Assembly (NCBI GenBank): GCA_030598305.1
Contig: JAUVQC010000110.1
Span: forward strand, 1-5,355
Source: Actinomycetes bacterium
GTDB lineage: Bacteria; Actinomycetota; Acidimicrobiia; UBA5794
DNA length: 5,355 nucleotides
Reading direction: 5' to 3'
The notes under the pieces were generated by a model. It did no database searches. It was given only the letters and a program-made list of their open reading frames with translations, and was not told the origin of the DNA. The position numbers and the translations under genes were made by a program. Below are positions 1-5,355 of this stretch, piece after piece (the stretch's first letter is position 1; each line of letters begins with the position of its first letter).

Positions 1-306
1 AAGCTCGTCGAGATGATGGTCGGTGTGAACAGCGGGATGCTCCTCGCGGTCCACCTCGGCCGAAAACGTGATGACGACACGCTCGCCGCGGAACATGTCA
101 ATTATGGAAAGTACACCAACGTGAAGATGGCTCTTGACGTCGCGAGACAAGCGCGAGGTATCCTGGGAGCCGCAGGAATCACGCTCGAGTACCCGGTGAT
201 CCGGCACATGAACAACCTCGAGTCTGTGTACACCTATGAGGGAACGAACGAGATCCACACCCTCGTCCTCGGCCAGGCCATCACCGGCATCTCTGCTTTC
301 GGATAG
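1..306 (+). CDS. gcdH: Glutaryl-CoA dehydrogenase, C-terminal fragment (5' end outside window)
   Basis: This is the last 101 residues of an acyl-CoA dehydrogenase. The reading frame is open from base 1 and ends at TAG 304-306, so the start lies upstream of the window. Full-length enzymes are about 390-400 residues. The fragment covers the C-terminal helical domain: KMALDVARQARGILG, then GITLEYPVIRHMNNLE, then TYEGTNEIHTLVLGQAITG. These match the end of human GCDH closely, especially the RQAR, VIRH, NLE and ILGxAITGI stretches. The Glu of YEGT (codon 238-240) corresponds to the catalytic base Glu370 of human GCDH. The family uses FAD and electron-transfer flavoprotein to convert glutaryl-CoA to crotonyl-CoA and CO2 in lysine and tryptophan breakdown. 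Residues that separate decarboxylating from non-decarboxylating enzymes lie upstream and cannot be checked. Another acyl-CoA dehydrogenase subtype is possible but less likely. Maf follows after 6 bases, probably on the same transcript. Confidence 0.88.
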   Translation, partial: KLVEMMVGVNSGMLLAVHLGRKRDDDTLAAEHVNYGKYTNVKMALDVARQARGILGAAGITLEYPVIRHMNNLESVYTYEGTNEIHTLVLGQAITGISAFG

Positions 307-312
307 ACAACC

Positions 313-888
313 TTGCATCTCGTCCTCGCTTCTGGATCTCCTCGACGATCGCTTCTGTTGACCGCCGCTGGCTTCGCTCTCGACGTTCGCCGACCAGATG
401 TTGATGAGTCACTCCACGATGGCGAGTCCGCCCAGGAAGCTGTTCTGCGCATTGCTGAGCTCAAGGCCAGGTCCGTCAATCGGACCGAGAACGAAGTTGT
501 TGTCGCAGCAGACACGATGGTCGTACTCAACGGCGAGGCACTTGGCAAGCCGATGGATGCCGATACCGCCTCAACCATGCTCGCGTCCCTCAGTGGCACG
601 ACTCATTCCGTGCTCACTGGATGGATCGCCATCGGTGGAGAGGGGCAGAGGTTCGGCGTTGCCGAGACGCGGGTCACGTTCAAAGAGCTGGCTCAGGAAC
701 AGATCGATCGATACATCGTCGATACCCACCCGTTCGATAAGGCCGGTGCATACGGCATCCAGGGCGAGGATGGCCGACTCATCGAACGCGTTGTGGGATC
801 ACGGGCGAATGTGATGGGTCTTCCGCTCCGTGAGGTGGCCGAAGCACTCAATGATCTTGGTGTCGAGCGATCAACCCCGCATCGCTGA
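313..888 (+). CDS. maf: Maf-family nucleoside triphosphate pyrophosphatase (dTTP/UTP type)
   Basis: This is a complete 191-residue Maf protein, the usual family length. Maf enzymes hydrolyse non-canonical or excess nucleoside triphosphates to the monophosphate and pyrophosphate in the cytosol. They are linked to nucleotide-pool cleaning and septum arrest. The N-terminal signature LASGSPRR (residues 5-12) binds the phosphates. AADT (65-68) holds the expected catalytic Asp67. GKP (78-80), SGTTH (94-98), DKAGAYGIQG (142-151) and GLPL (169-172) are all present. The DKAGAYGIQG form is that of the YhdE/B. subtilis Maf branch (dTTP and UTP), not the YceF branch (m7GTP). The start is TTG at 313: it is the only initiator that keeps the family N-terminus, and it leaves 6 bases after the upstream stop. 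Only a weak GGATAG lies upstream, inside the previous gene's end, so translation may be coupled. The 3' end overlaps the convergent aldehyde dehydrogenase gene by 18 bases. Confidence 0.93.
   Translation: MHLVLASGSPRRSLLLTAAGFALDVRRPDVDESLHDGESAQEAVLRIAELKARSVNRTENEVVVAADTMVVLNGEALGKPMDADTASTMLASLSGTTHSVLTGWIAIGGEGQRFGVAETRVTFKELAQEQIDRYIVDTHPFDKAGAYGIQGEDGRLIERVVGSRANVMGLPLREVAEALNDLGVERSTPHR
866..886. other. Small inverted repeat spanning the convergent gene overlap
   Basis: AGCGAT (866-871) and ATCGCT (881-886) are a perfect 6-base inverted repeat with a 9-base loop. It lies almost exactly over the region where the two convergent genes share 18 bases (871-888), touching the stop codons of both. 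Such a position would suit a bidirectional terminator. However, the stem is short, has only three G-C pairs and has no T run on either side, so an intrinsic terminator is doubtful. It may simply be chance within coding sequence. No other terminator candidate was seen between the two genes, since no intergenic DNA exists there. Confidence 0.25.
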
Positions 889-2574
889 GGCCATCAGCTT
901 CATGAGATCACCTGTGCTGCCCGTGGCGCTGTAGTCGACGAGCAGCTCCGTGGTCCTGTGCATGCTCTTGTTCGACAGATACCAGATCGGTTTCGGCGCG
1001 AGGTGGAGTTCTCCCTTGGTCGCTGTTCGGTGATAAGGGGCGAACGGTGCCCGGTACACGGACTTTTGGCTTCTTGCGAGCATCACGGTGTTGTGAACAA
1101 CGCCGACGCCACTTCCGATATCTGTTCGCGTGTGACCCGGGTACGCGCCCCACGGGCAGCGGGATTGGAGATACACCGCAGCGTTCCAGATGTTGATCCC
1201 GATCCCGCCGTAATCAAGACGTTCGATCGCCTTGTCGAACGCCTCTTCGTTCGCCTTCTCCGTCTTCGGATGGATGATCAGCGTTGCACCAAGTGTGCCG
1301 TCGAGCACTTCGTTTGCAAACGTCACGGCGTTCTCGAGATACGTGGCGACATCAGGACTCGAGAGTTTCACGACCGATAACACCGGTGCGAAGTACTCCG
1401 TGGTGAAAGCGGCATCTTCGGTCGCTGTCGGGTCGAGGCCGGTCACGAGGAAGCGCTTGTGTTCCTCCCCAAAGGATTCGACCGTTCCAGATCCAGCAAC
1501 CACCGCCGCACATCGGTCGCCGACACCCGGATAGTAGGCGTAGCGGTCATCGAGGCCTGCGAGTTGGCTTCGTACCTCGTCGAGGAACGCGTCGGTCAGC
1601 TCCCACGACTCCGGGAGTACGAGAATCTGTGCGGCGACACAGTTGAAGCCTGAGTTGTTCATCTTCTGGCTCACCACATGGTCAGCGTGGAACTTGAGAT
1701 CGGCCTTTGACCAGTCGCCCGGCACAACAATGGTTGGATTGACGCCACCGAGCTCCGCTGAGATCGGTTTGTCATTGATCGGCGCGTCCTGCTCACGATT
1801 GATGCGACCCTCTTCTCCTGCGCCGTATCTGATCGCGTTGTAGGTGTTTGCGGATCCGGTGAGGTGAATCGTGTCAATGCCATCGTGGGTCACAAGGTGG
1901 GCACCCACGGCACCGTCGCCGTATATGAGCCTCACATAGCCCTCAGCGATGAGATCACTGAATATGTCCTCGAACACCTCACCCAAGTACTCGTTGACGG
2001 GGTTCATCTTGAGGACCACGACCTCGCCGTCGTTGAAGAGCTTGTGGATGATATCAAGCGGGGCGATGGAAGCCACGTTCCCTGCACCCATCACAGCGCA
2101 AACCGCGCCCTCTGGGTCCTCCTCGCTGTAGAACTCGGCGACATGGTCACGGATGTTGTCCGGTGTGATCGAAGCGTCCATCCATACTTCCGCCTTTGAT
2201 CCGGAGAACAGGAGCCTCTCAACTGCCGTGGTAGGCATGACGTCAATGACCACCTGACCGCCCGACCTCGTACGAACACGGTGCCCCTTGAGCACATCGG
2301 TGCCGTCGGCAACGCGGCTCAAGGTCACCTCAAGACTGTTCAGCGCATCGATGACCCCGAAGGGGCCCGCTATCCATTCCTCACCGGCAATGGGGGAGGT
2401 CATCGTGAGACCTTTTGCCTTGGTTGCATGTTCTACCCATCGGCGTGAGTGTTCGTAAGTGGCAGTGCGTAGACCATCGAGATAGCCAAGCTTCTCGGCA
2501 ATGGGTAACCGCGCCCATCTGGTCCTGGCGAGCTGAAGTTCCTCGATGGCTGCGTCGATGTGTTGGGTATCCAT
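871..2574 (-). CDS. Divergent aldehyde dehydrogenase superfamily protein with C-terminal extension
   Basis: This 567-residue protein has the aldehyde dehydrogenase fold signature but diverges from the common families, which are about 480-500 residues. In order: an N-terminal helix typical of the family (LARTRWARLPIAEKLGYL, 15-32); a nucleotide-binding part with GAGN (163-166, Asn166 in the place of the active-site Asn) and VVLKMNP (186-192, Lys189 in the place of the cofactor-contacting Lys); HLTGSANT (237-244); ELGG (274-277, general-base Glu274); a nucleophile loop GFNCVAAQ (309-316, Cys312); and TTEYFAPVL (391-399, Glu393 for the cofactor ribose). The classical GQ-x-C motif is GFNC here. 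The last ~70 residues, after GSGVGVVHN (487-495), form an extension rich in aromatic and basic residues. It should oxidise an aldehyde or act on an acyl group with NAD(P); the substrate is unknown. The ATG at 2574 suits the N-terminal helix and sits 6 bases from a TAGATT box. It is divergent from the short-chain dehydrogenase gene and convergent with maf. Confidence 0.85.
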   Translation of the reverse strand: MDTQHIDAAIEELQLARTRWARLPIAEKLGYLDGLRTATYEHSRRWVEHATKAKGLTMTSPIAGEEWIAGPFGVIDALNSLEVTLSRVADGTDVLKGHRVRTRSGGQVVIDVMPTTAVERLLFSGSKAEVWMDASITPDNIRDHVAEFYSEEDPEGAVCAVMGAGNVASIAPLDIIHKLFNDGEVVVLKMNPVNEYLGEVFEDIFSDLIAEGYVRLIYGDGAVGAHLVTHDGIDTIHLTGSANTYNAIRYGAGEEGRINREQDAPINDKPISAELGGVNPTIVVPGDWSKADLKFHADHVVSQKMNNSGFNCVAAQILVLPESWELTDAFLDEVRSQLAGLDDRYAYYPGVGDRCAAVVAGSGTVESFGEEHKRFLVTGLDPTATEDAAFTTEYFAPVLSVVKLSSPDVATYLENAVTFANEVLDGTLGATLIIHPKTEKANEEAFDKAIERLDYGGIGINIWNAAVYLQSRCPWGAYPGHTRTDIGSGVGVVHNTVMLARSQKSVYRAPFAPYHRTATKGELHLAPKPIWYLSNKSMHRTTELLVDYSATGSTGDLMKLMASAMRG

Positions 2575-2588
2575 GTCGAGAATCTAAC
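2575..2588 (-). promoter_or_regulatory. Probable leaderless promoter (-10 box) for the aldehyde dehydrogenase gene
   Basis: Read on the minus strand, GTTAGATT is followed by CTCGAC and then the ATG. TAGATT (complement of 2581-2586) fits the actinobacterial TANNNT -10 consensus. Its 6-base distance to ATG would place transcription start at or next to the start codon, as in leaderless mRNAs. There is no purine-rich ribosome-binding site upstream of the ATG, which supports this. A convincing -35 was not found; the expected place (about 2604-2610) reads TCGCAA-like on this strand. Confidence 0.5.
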
Positions 2589-2615
2589 CGAGTGGTCAAG
2601 CCGTTGCGACGCGGC

Positions 2616-2629
2616 GTTAGCATCGACCC
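2616..2629 (+). promoter_or_regulatory. Probable leaderless promoter (-10 box) for the short-chain dehydrogenase/P450/AlkD operon
   Basis: GTTAGCAT is followed by CGACCC and then ATG at 2630. TAGCAT (2618-2623) fits TANNNT with 6 bases to the start codon, which is the leaderless arrangement. There is no Shine-Dalgarno sequence. GTTAG begins exactly 14 bases before the ATG, the same distance as in the opposing promoter, and the GTTAG..TCGAC arms form an imperfect inverted repeat centred near 2602. The -35 region (about 2594-2600) is not recognisable. GTC (2595-2597) and GAC (2608-2610) at the centre could be operator half-sites, but this is weak. Confidence 0.5.
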
Positions 2630-3397
2630 ATGGACATCTCAGGATCAGCAGCAGTCGTCACAGGTGGAGCGTCCGGACTCGGAGCAGCAACAGCAGGGGC
2701 ATTGGTTGAGCGGGGAGCGATCGTCACGATCATCGACCTCAACTCGGCGTCAGGCGACGCCACGGCTGAGCGACTCGGAGGAGGAACACGATTCTTCCAA
2801 GCCGATGTGACAGACTCCGATGCGATCGCCCAAGCAGTGACGCTCGCAGCGGAGGACGCACCACTGCGCATCGCTGTCAGTTGCGCAGGTATTGCAATAG
2901 GGGCGAGAACGATCGACCGCGAGGGGACACCTGGGAGCCTCGACGCGTTTGGGACCGTTGTCAGGGTCAACCTCATCGGCACTTACAACGTCGCCAGCCA
3001 AGCGGCTTCCGTAATGGCGAAGAACGATCCAGGCGAGCACGGAGAGCGAGGCGTCATCATCAATACAGCTTCGGTTGCCGCCTTCGACGGTCAGATCGGA
3101 CAAACCGCGTACTCCGCGTCAAAAGGTGGTGTGGTCGGGCTCACGCTCCCCATGGCTAGGGATCTGTCATCCGTCGGCATTCGCGTCAACTGCATTGCAC
3201 CCGGAATCATCGATACCCCTCTTCTCGCCGGGCTCAACGACGAAATGCGCCAGGCTCTGGCCGCCAACGTGCCGTTCCCCAAGCGTCTCGGTACCCCGGA
3301 TGACTACGCATCCTTGGCCGTCGAACTCATCCAGAACGGCTACATGAACGGCGAGACGATCCGAATCGACGGCGCTCTGCGTATGGCGCCGCGCTGA
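2630..3397 (+). CDS. Short-chain dehydrogenase, HSD17B10-like 3-hydroxyacyl-CoA dehydrogenase
   Basis: This is a complete 255-residue classical short-chain dehydrogenase. TGGASGLG (11-18) is the dinucleotide-binding glycine motif. Asp36 at the end of strand 2 predicts NAD rather than NADP. ADV (58-60), the CAG of the NNAG-type motif (85-87), Asn114, Ser148 and YSASK (Tyr161, Lys165) complete the catalytic set. The stretches GVIINTASVAAF, AYSASKGG, VPFP.RLG and NGE.IR.DGA.RM are nearly identical to human HSD17B10. The HSD17B10-type insertion loop (REGTPGSLDAFG, about 98-108) is also present. That family oxidises 3-hydroxyacyl-CoAs, including 2-methyl-3-hydroxybutyryl-CoA of isoleucine breakdown, and some hydroxysteroids. 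The likely role is a beta-oxidation step; the exact substrate is not readable. It heads a plus-strand operon, with the P450 gene 11 bases downstream. Start: the ATG is directly preceded by a TAGCAT box and gives the expected short N-terminus. Confidence 0.92.
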   Translation: MDISGSAAVVTGGASGLGAATAGALVERGAIVTIIDLNSASGDATAERLGGGTRFFQADVTDSDAIAQAVTLAAEDAPLRIAVSCAGIAIGARTIDREGTPGSLDAFGTVVRVNLIGTYNVASQAASVMAKNDPGEHGERGVIINTASVAAFDGQIGQTAYSASKGGVVGLTLPMARDLSSVGIRVNCIAPGIIDTPLLAGLNDEMRQALAANVPFPKRLGTPDDYASLAVELIQNGYMNGETIRIDGALRMAPR

Positions 3398-3408
3398 CCC
3401 CCGCAACG

Positions 3409-4623
3409 ATGATGATCGACTTCCACGATCCCGGATTCCTTCAGGATCCCTACCCAACGCTCAACGCCGTTCGCGAGGAGACTCCGATCTTTCGACAGGC
3501 CAAGCACAAGAACGGCCAGGAGATGTGGTTCCTCACACGCCATGAGGACATCCACCGCACATTGCGAGACCGAAGCCTTGGTCGTACCTTCGAACATGTC
3601 CTCGACCACGATGATGTCGGGATCGCACCGCCCCCAGAGGCTTGGAAACCCTTCACGGACCTTGAGCGATGGTCGATCCTGCAGCTCGAGCCGCCAGAGC
3701 ACACGCGAATCCGAACACTCCTGTCCCGCGAGTTCACACCGAAGCGTGTTGCCGGTCTCGAGCCCAGGATGATCGAGATTGTCGATAACCTCCTCGATGA
3801 TGCAGATCCGGATGCCTTTGACCTTCTCGCGGACCTCGCACAGCCATTCTCACTTCTCGTCATGTGCGAACTTCTCGGAGCGCCTTTCGAAGACCGCGAT
3901 CTGCTGTTGGATTGGTCACATCGCATGGTCAAGATGTACGAGCTCACAACCGCAGACGACGAGATCCAATCCGCGATCGACGCATCATCCGAATTCGCCT
4001 CGTGGACCAGCGATCTCATCGCTGAACGACGTGCCCACCCGACCAACGACCTCGTCTCTGGTCTCTGCCTGGCCGAGACAGAGGACGGTCACCTCTCGGA
4101 CGAAGAGATCATCTCGACCGTCGTACTCCTGCTGAACGCCGGTCACGAAGCGACGGTCAACACACTCGGAAACGGCTTCACCGCCCTTCTCCAGCATCCG
4201 ATCGAACTGGCGCGCATCGCGTCGGGCGAGGTCAACCCACGCACAGCCGCCGAAGAGCTCTTCCGATATGACTCGCCGTTGCAGTTGTTTGAACGCTGGG
4301 TGCTTGCCGATGAATACGAGGTTGCAGGTCAGTCCATCGGTCAGGGTGAGAAGGTCGCGATGCTCTTTGGCTCGGCGAATCGCGACCCGCGTAAGTGGGA
4401 TCGTCCTGACGTTTTCGACGTGTCACGCGGCGATCCGACACATGTGACCTTCGGGTGGGGTCTCCATCACTGTATCGGTGCACCGCTGGCCCGACTGGAA
4501 GTCGCAACGGTTCTCGAAAGATTCACCAAGCGCTTCCCGAGGGCTCAGCTCACCACGGAACCGACGCGCCATCCTGCATTCGTGATCCACGGTTACGAGA
4601 GCGTGGACATTGCCCTCCGATGA
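3409..4623 (+). CDS. Cytochrome P450, soluble bacterial class I type
   Basis: This complete 404-residue P450 has the length of soluble bacterial enzymes and no membrane anchor. Motifs: PPEHTRIR in the C-helix (95-102, His98 and Arg102 for haem propionates); I-helix AGHEAT (244-249); ExxR as E283-L-F-R286; and the haem loop FGWGLHHCIG (348-357), with Cys355 (codon 4471-4473) as the haem ligand. APLARLE follows in the L-helix. It is a monooxygenase needing a ferredoxin and reductase, neither of which is in the window. In the I-helix the usual Thr that follows the acidic residue is Ala248, with Thr249 next, resembling CYP107A1 (P450eryF). The substrate is unknown. Two ATGs in tandem (3409 and 3412) are equally good starts, and no ribosome-binding site is visible. 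The gene follows the short-chain dehydrogenase by 11 bases. Its TGA overlaps the next gene's ATG, so the three genes are probably co-transcribed. Confidence 0.95.
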   Translation: MMIDFHDPGFLQDPYPTLNAVREETPIFRQAKHKNGQEMWFLTRHEDIHRTLRDRSLGRTFEHVLDHDDVGIAPPPEAWKPFTDLERWSILQLEPPEHTRIRTLLSREFTPKRVAGLEPRMIEIVDNLLDDADPDAFDLLADLAQPFSLLVMCELLGAPFEDRDLLLDWSHRMVKMYELTTADDEIQSAIDASSEFASWTSDLIAERRAHPTNDLVSGLCLAETEDGHLSDEEIISTVVLLLNAGHEATVNTLGNGFTALLQHPIELARIASGEVNPRTAAEELFRYDSPLQLFERWVLADEYEVAGQSIGQGEKVAMLFGSANRDPRKWDRPDVFDVSRGDPTHVTFGWGLHHCIGAPLARLEVATVLERFTKRFPRAQLTTEPTRHPAFVIHGYESVDIALR

Positions 4624-5354
4624 CAACTGACACCACCGAGCTCGAGCACGACCTGAAGTCGCTTGCCGAACCATCGAAGCGAGACTGGTGGACGAACTAT
4701 GTCAAGGGTGCAGAATTCTATGGTGTTGCGATGGCCGGCGTCCGCCGCGTCGGTATCCACTGGTGGGACAGCAAGCAGCACGACGATCCCGTTTCAGACG
4801 CACTTGCTCTGTGCTCACACCCGATCACTGAAGTCAGACTTGCTGGCGTAGCCATCATGGAACACGTACTCATGCCGGCGGCACTGCTCTCCGCTGTCGA
4901 TCTTCCTCGCATCAGGGCCACCCTCGATGACGGTGCCCTTGATGACTGGAACACGTGTGACTGGTTCAGCGTGAAGATTCTCAACCGTCTCATGAAGGAG
5001 GGCGATCGAGCCGATCATGTCGCACTCCTCGGCTGGCATGATTCTAGGACATTGTGGACGAGGCGCTCCGCCCTGGTCGGGTTCGTGAACCTGCTTGCAC
5101 ACACAGAACCTTCCTCCGGGTTCGATGATCAGTTTCTCGCGACTGCTGGTGAACTGGCCAATGATGACCGTCGGTTCTGCCAGACAGCCATTGGATGGAC
5201 GATGCGCGAGCTCTCGGCTCGACGTCCGTCCGCAGTTGAGGTTTTCGTCGAGGACCATCTCGCGAGGCTGTCGCGCGAATTGATCACAAACGCAGTCAGG
5301 AGACTCGAGCCGGACATACGCACGCGGCTACTGGACAAACACAAGGCGGTCTGA
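4620..5354 (+). CDS. alkD: AlkD-like HEAT-repeat DNA alkylation repair protein
   Basis: This is a complete 244-residue protein of the AlkD/AlkC DNA glycosylase superfamily, close to the usual 230-240 residues. It should be mostly alpha-helical, made of HEAT-like repeats. The best match to Bacillus cereus AlkD is RFCQTAIGWTMRELS (185-199) against its FFIQKAIGWVLREYA, followed by a similar helix and ARLSRE. From memory of AlkD, the active-site set is Trp109, Asp113, Arg148 and Trp187. Here Trp110 and Asp114 (spacing WxxxD kept), Arg149 (three after Trp146) and Trp193 correspond. Such enzymes excise N3- and N7-alkylated purines, including bulky adducts, without base flipping. The frame is open further upstream to 4455, but the ATG at 4620 is chosen because it overlaps the P450 stop as ATGA and begins just before the first helix. 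Translation is probably coupled to the P450. The stop is one base from the window end, so what follows is unknown. Sequence divergence leaves activity unproven. Confidence 0.85.
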   Translation: MTTDTTELEHDLKSLAEPSKRDWWTNYVKGAEFYGVAMAGVRRVGIHWWDSKQHDDPVSDALALCSHPITEVRLAGVAIMEHVLMPAALLSAVDLPRIRATLDDGALDDWNTCDWFSVKILNRLMKEGDRADHVALLGWHDSRTLWTRRSALVGFVNLLAHTEPSSGFDDQFLATAGELANDDRRFCQTAIGWTMRELSARRPSAVEVFVEDHLARLSRELITNAVRRLEPDIRTRLLDKHKAV

Positions 5355-5355
5355 G

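Noticed and set aside
234..599. 121-codon minus-strand open frame opposite the glutaryl-CoA dehydrogenase and maf genes
   Set aside because: It is antisense to two genes with clear motifs, and its Ser/Arg-rich translation shows no domain.
700..716. Short GATC-rich run (GATCGATCGAT) within maf
   Set aside because: It is explained by Asp/Arg codons in coding sequence. It is too short and isolated to be a repeat array or an origin element.
958..1380. 140-codon plus-strand open frame inside the aldehyde dehydrogenase gene
   Set aside because: It is antisense to a well-supported gene, Arg-rich, and has no motif or start context of its own.
2595..2610. GTC-N10-GAC and CAA-N4-TTG as an operator at the centre of the divergent spacer
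   Set aside because: Only three matching bases per arm, which is common by chance. Kept as a place to look, not called as a site.
2415..2810. Plus-strand open frame crossing the divergent spacer
   Set aside because: It overlaps the start of two well-supported genes in another frame. Its product is low-complexity Ser/Gln/Arg-rich, a frame-shifted reading of the short-chain dehydrogenase start.
2617..2982. 121-codon minus-strand open frame over the short-chain dehydrogenase N-terminus
   Set aside because: It is a complement shadow of the glycine-rich Rossmann region (Pro/Ala/Ser-rich) with no family match.
3450..4046. 198-codon minus-strand open frame opposite the P450 gene
   Set aside because: The P450 on the plus strand is certain from its motifs. 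The antisense translation is Ser/Arg-rich with no recognisable domain, as expected from the complement of a GC-rich gene.
4455..4619. Upstream extension of the AlkD-like frame, starting at an earlier ATG inside the P450 gene
   Set aside because: The extension lies over the P450 haem-loop coding sequence in another frame and reads as a shadow. The ATGA overlap at 4620 gives the normal family length.

Overview
The window holds six protein genes packed with almost no spare DNA. It is moderately GC-rich (58-63% in the two lines I counted). The gene families, the absence of clear Shine-Dalgarno sites and the TANNNT-type leaderless promoter layout suggest a high-GC Gram-positive (Actinobacteria in the broad sense, perhaps an Acidimicrobiia-like lineage). 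That taxonomic placement is inference. No RNA gene, mobile element, CRISPR array or long non-coding stretch was seen.

Left part, plus strand: the C-terminal third of a glutaryl-CoA dehydrogenase (cut by the window edge) is followed 6 bases later by a complete Maf-family nucleotide pyrophosphatase that starts with TTG. Maf runs tail-to-tail into a minus-strand gene for a long, divergent aldehyde dehydrogenase superfamily protein, and the two 3' ends overlap by 18 bases.

Centre: the aldehyde dehydrogenase gene and a plus-strand short-chain dehydrogenase gene diverge from a 55-base spacer. Each ATG is preceded at the same distance by GTTAGnnT, so the spacer looks like two back-to-back leaderless promoters.

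Right part, plus strand: three genes form a probable operon. They are a short-chain dehydrogenase very close to HSD17B10 (3-hydroxyacyl-CoA dehydrogenase type 2), a cytochrome P450, and an AlkD-type HEAT-repeat DNA glycosylase whose ATG overlaps the P450 stop codon. The four AlkD active-site residues I could align are all present.

Taken together, four of the six genes are oxidoreductases of acyl-CoA, aldehyde or hydrocarbon metabolism, which fits catabolism of lipids, amino acids or a xenobiotic. The coupling of a P450 to an alkylation-repair glycosylase is the least expected association. Nothing here proves a new system; the best leads are the symmetric divergent promoter, the P450-AlkD coupling and the atypical aldehyde dehydrogenase.
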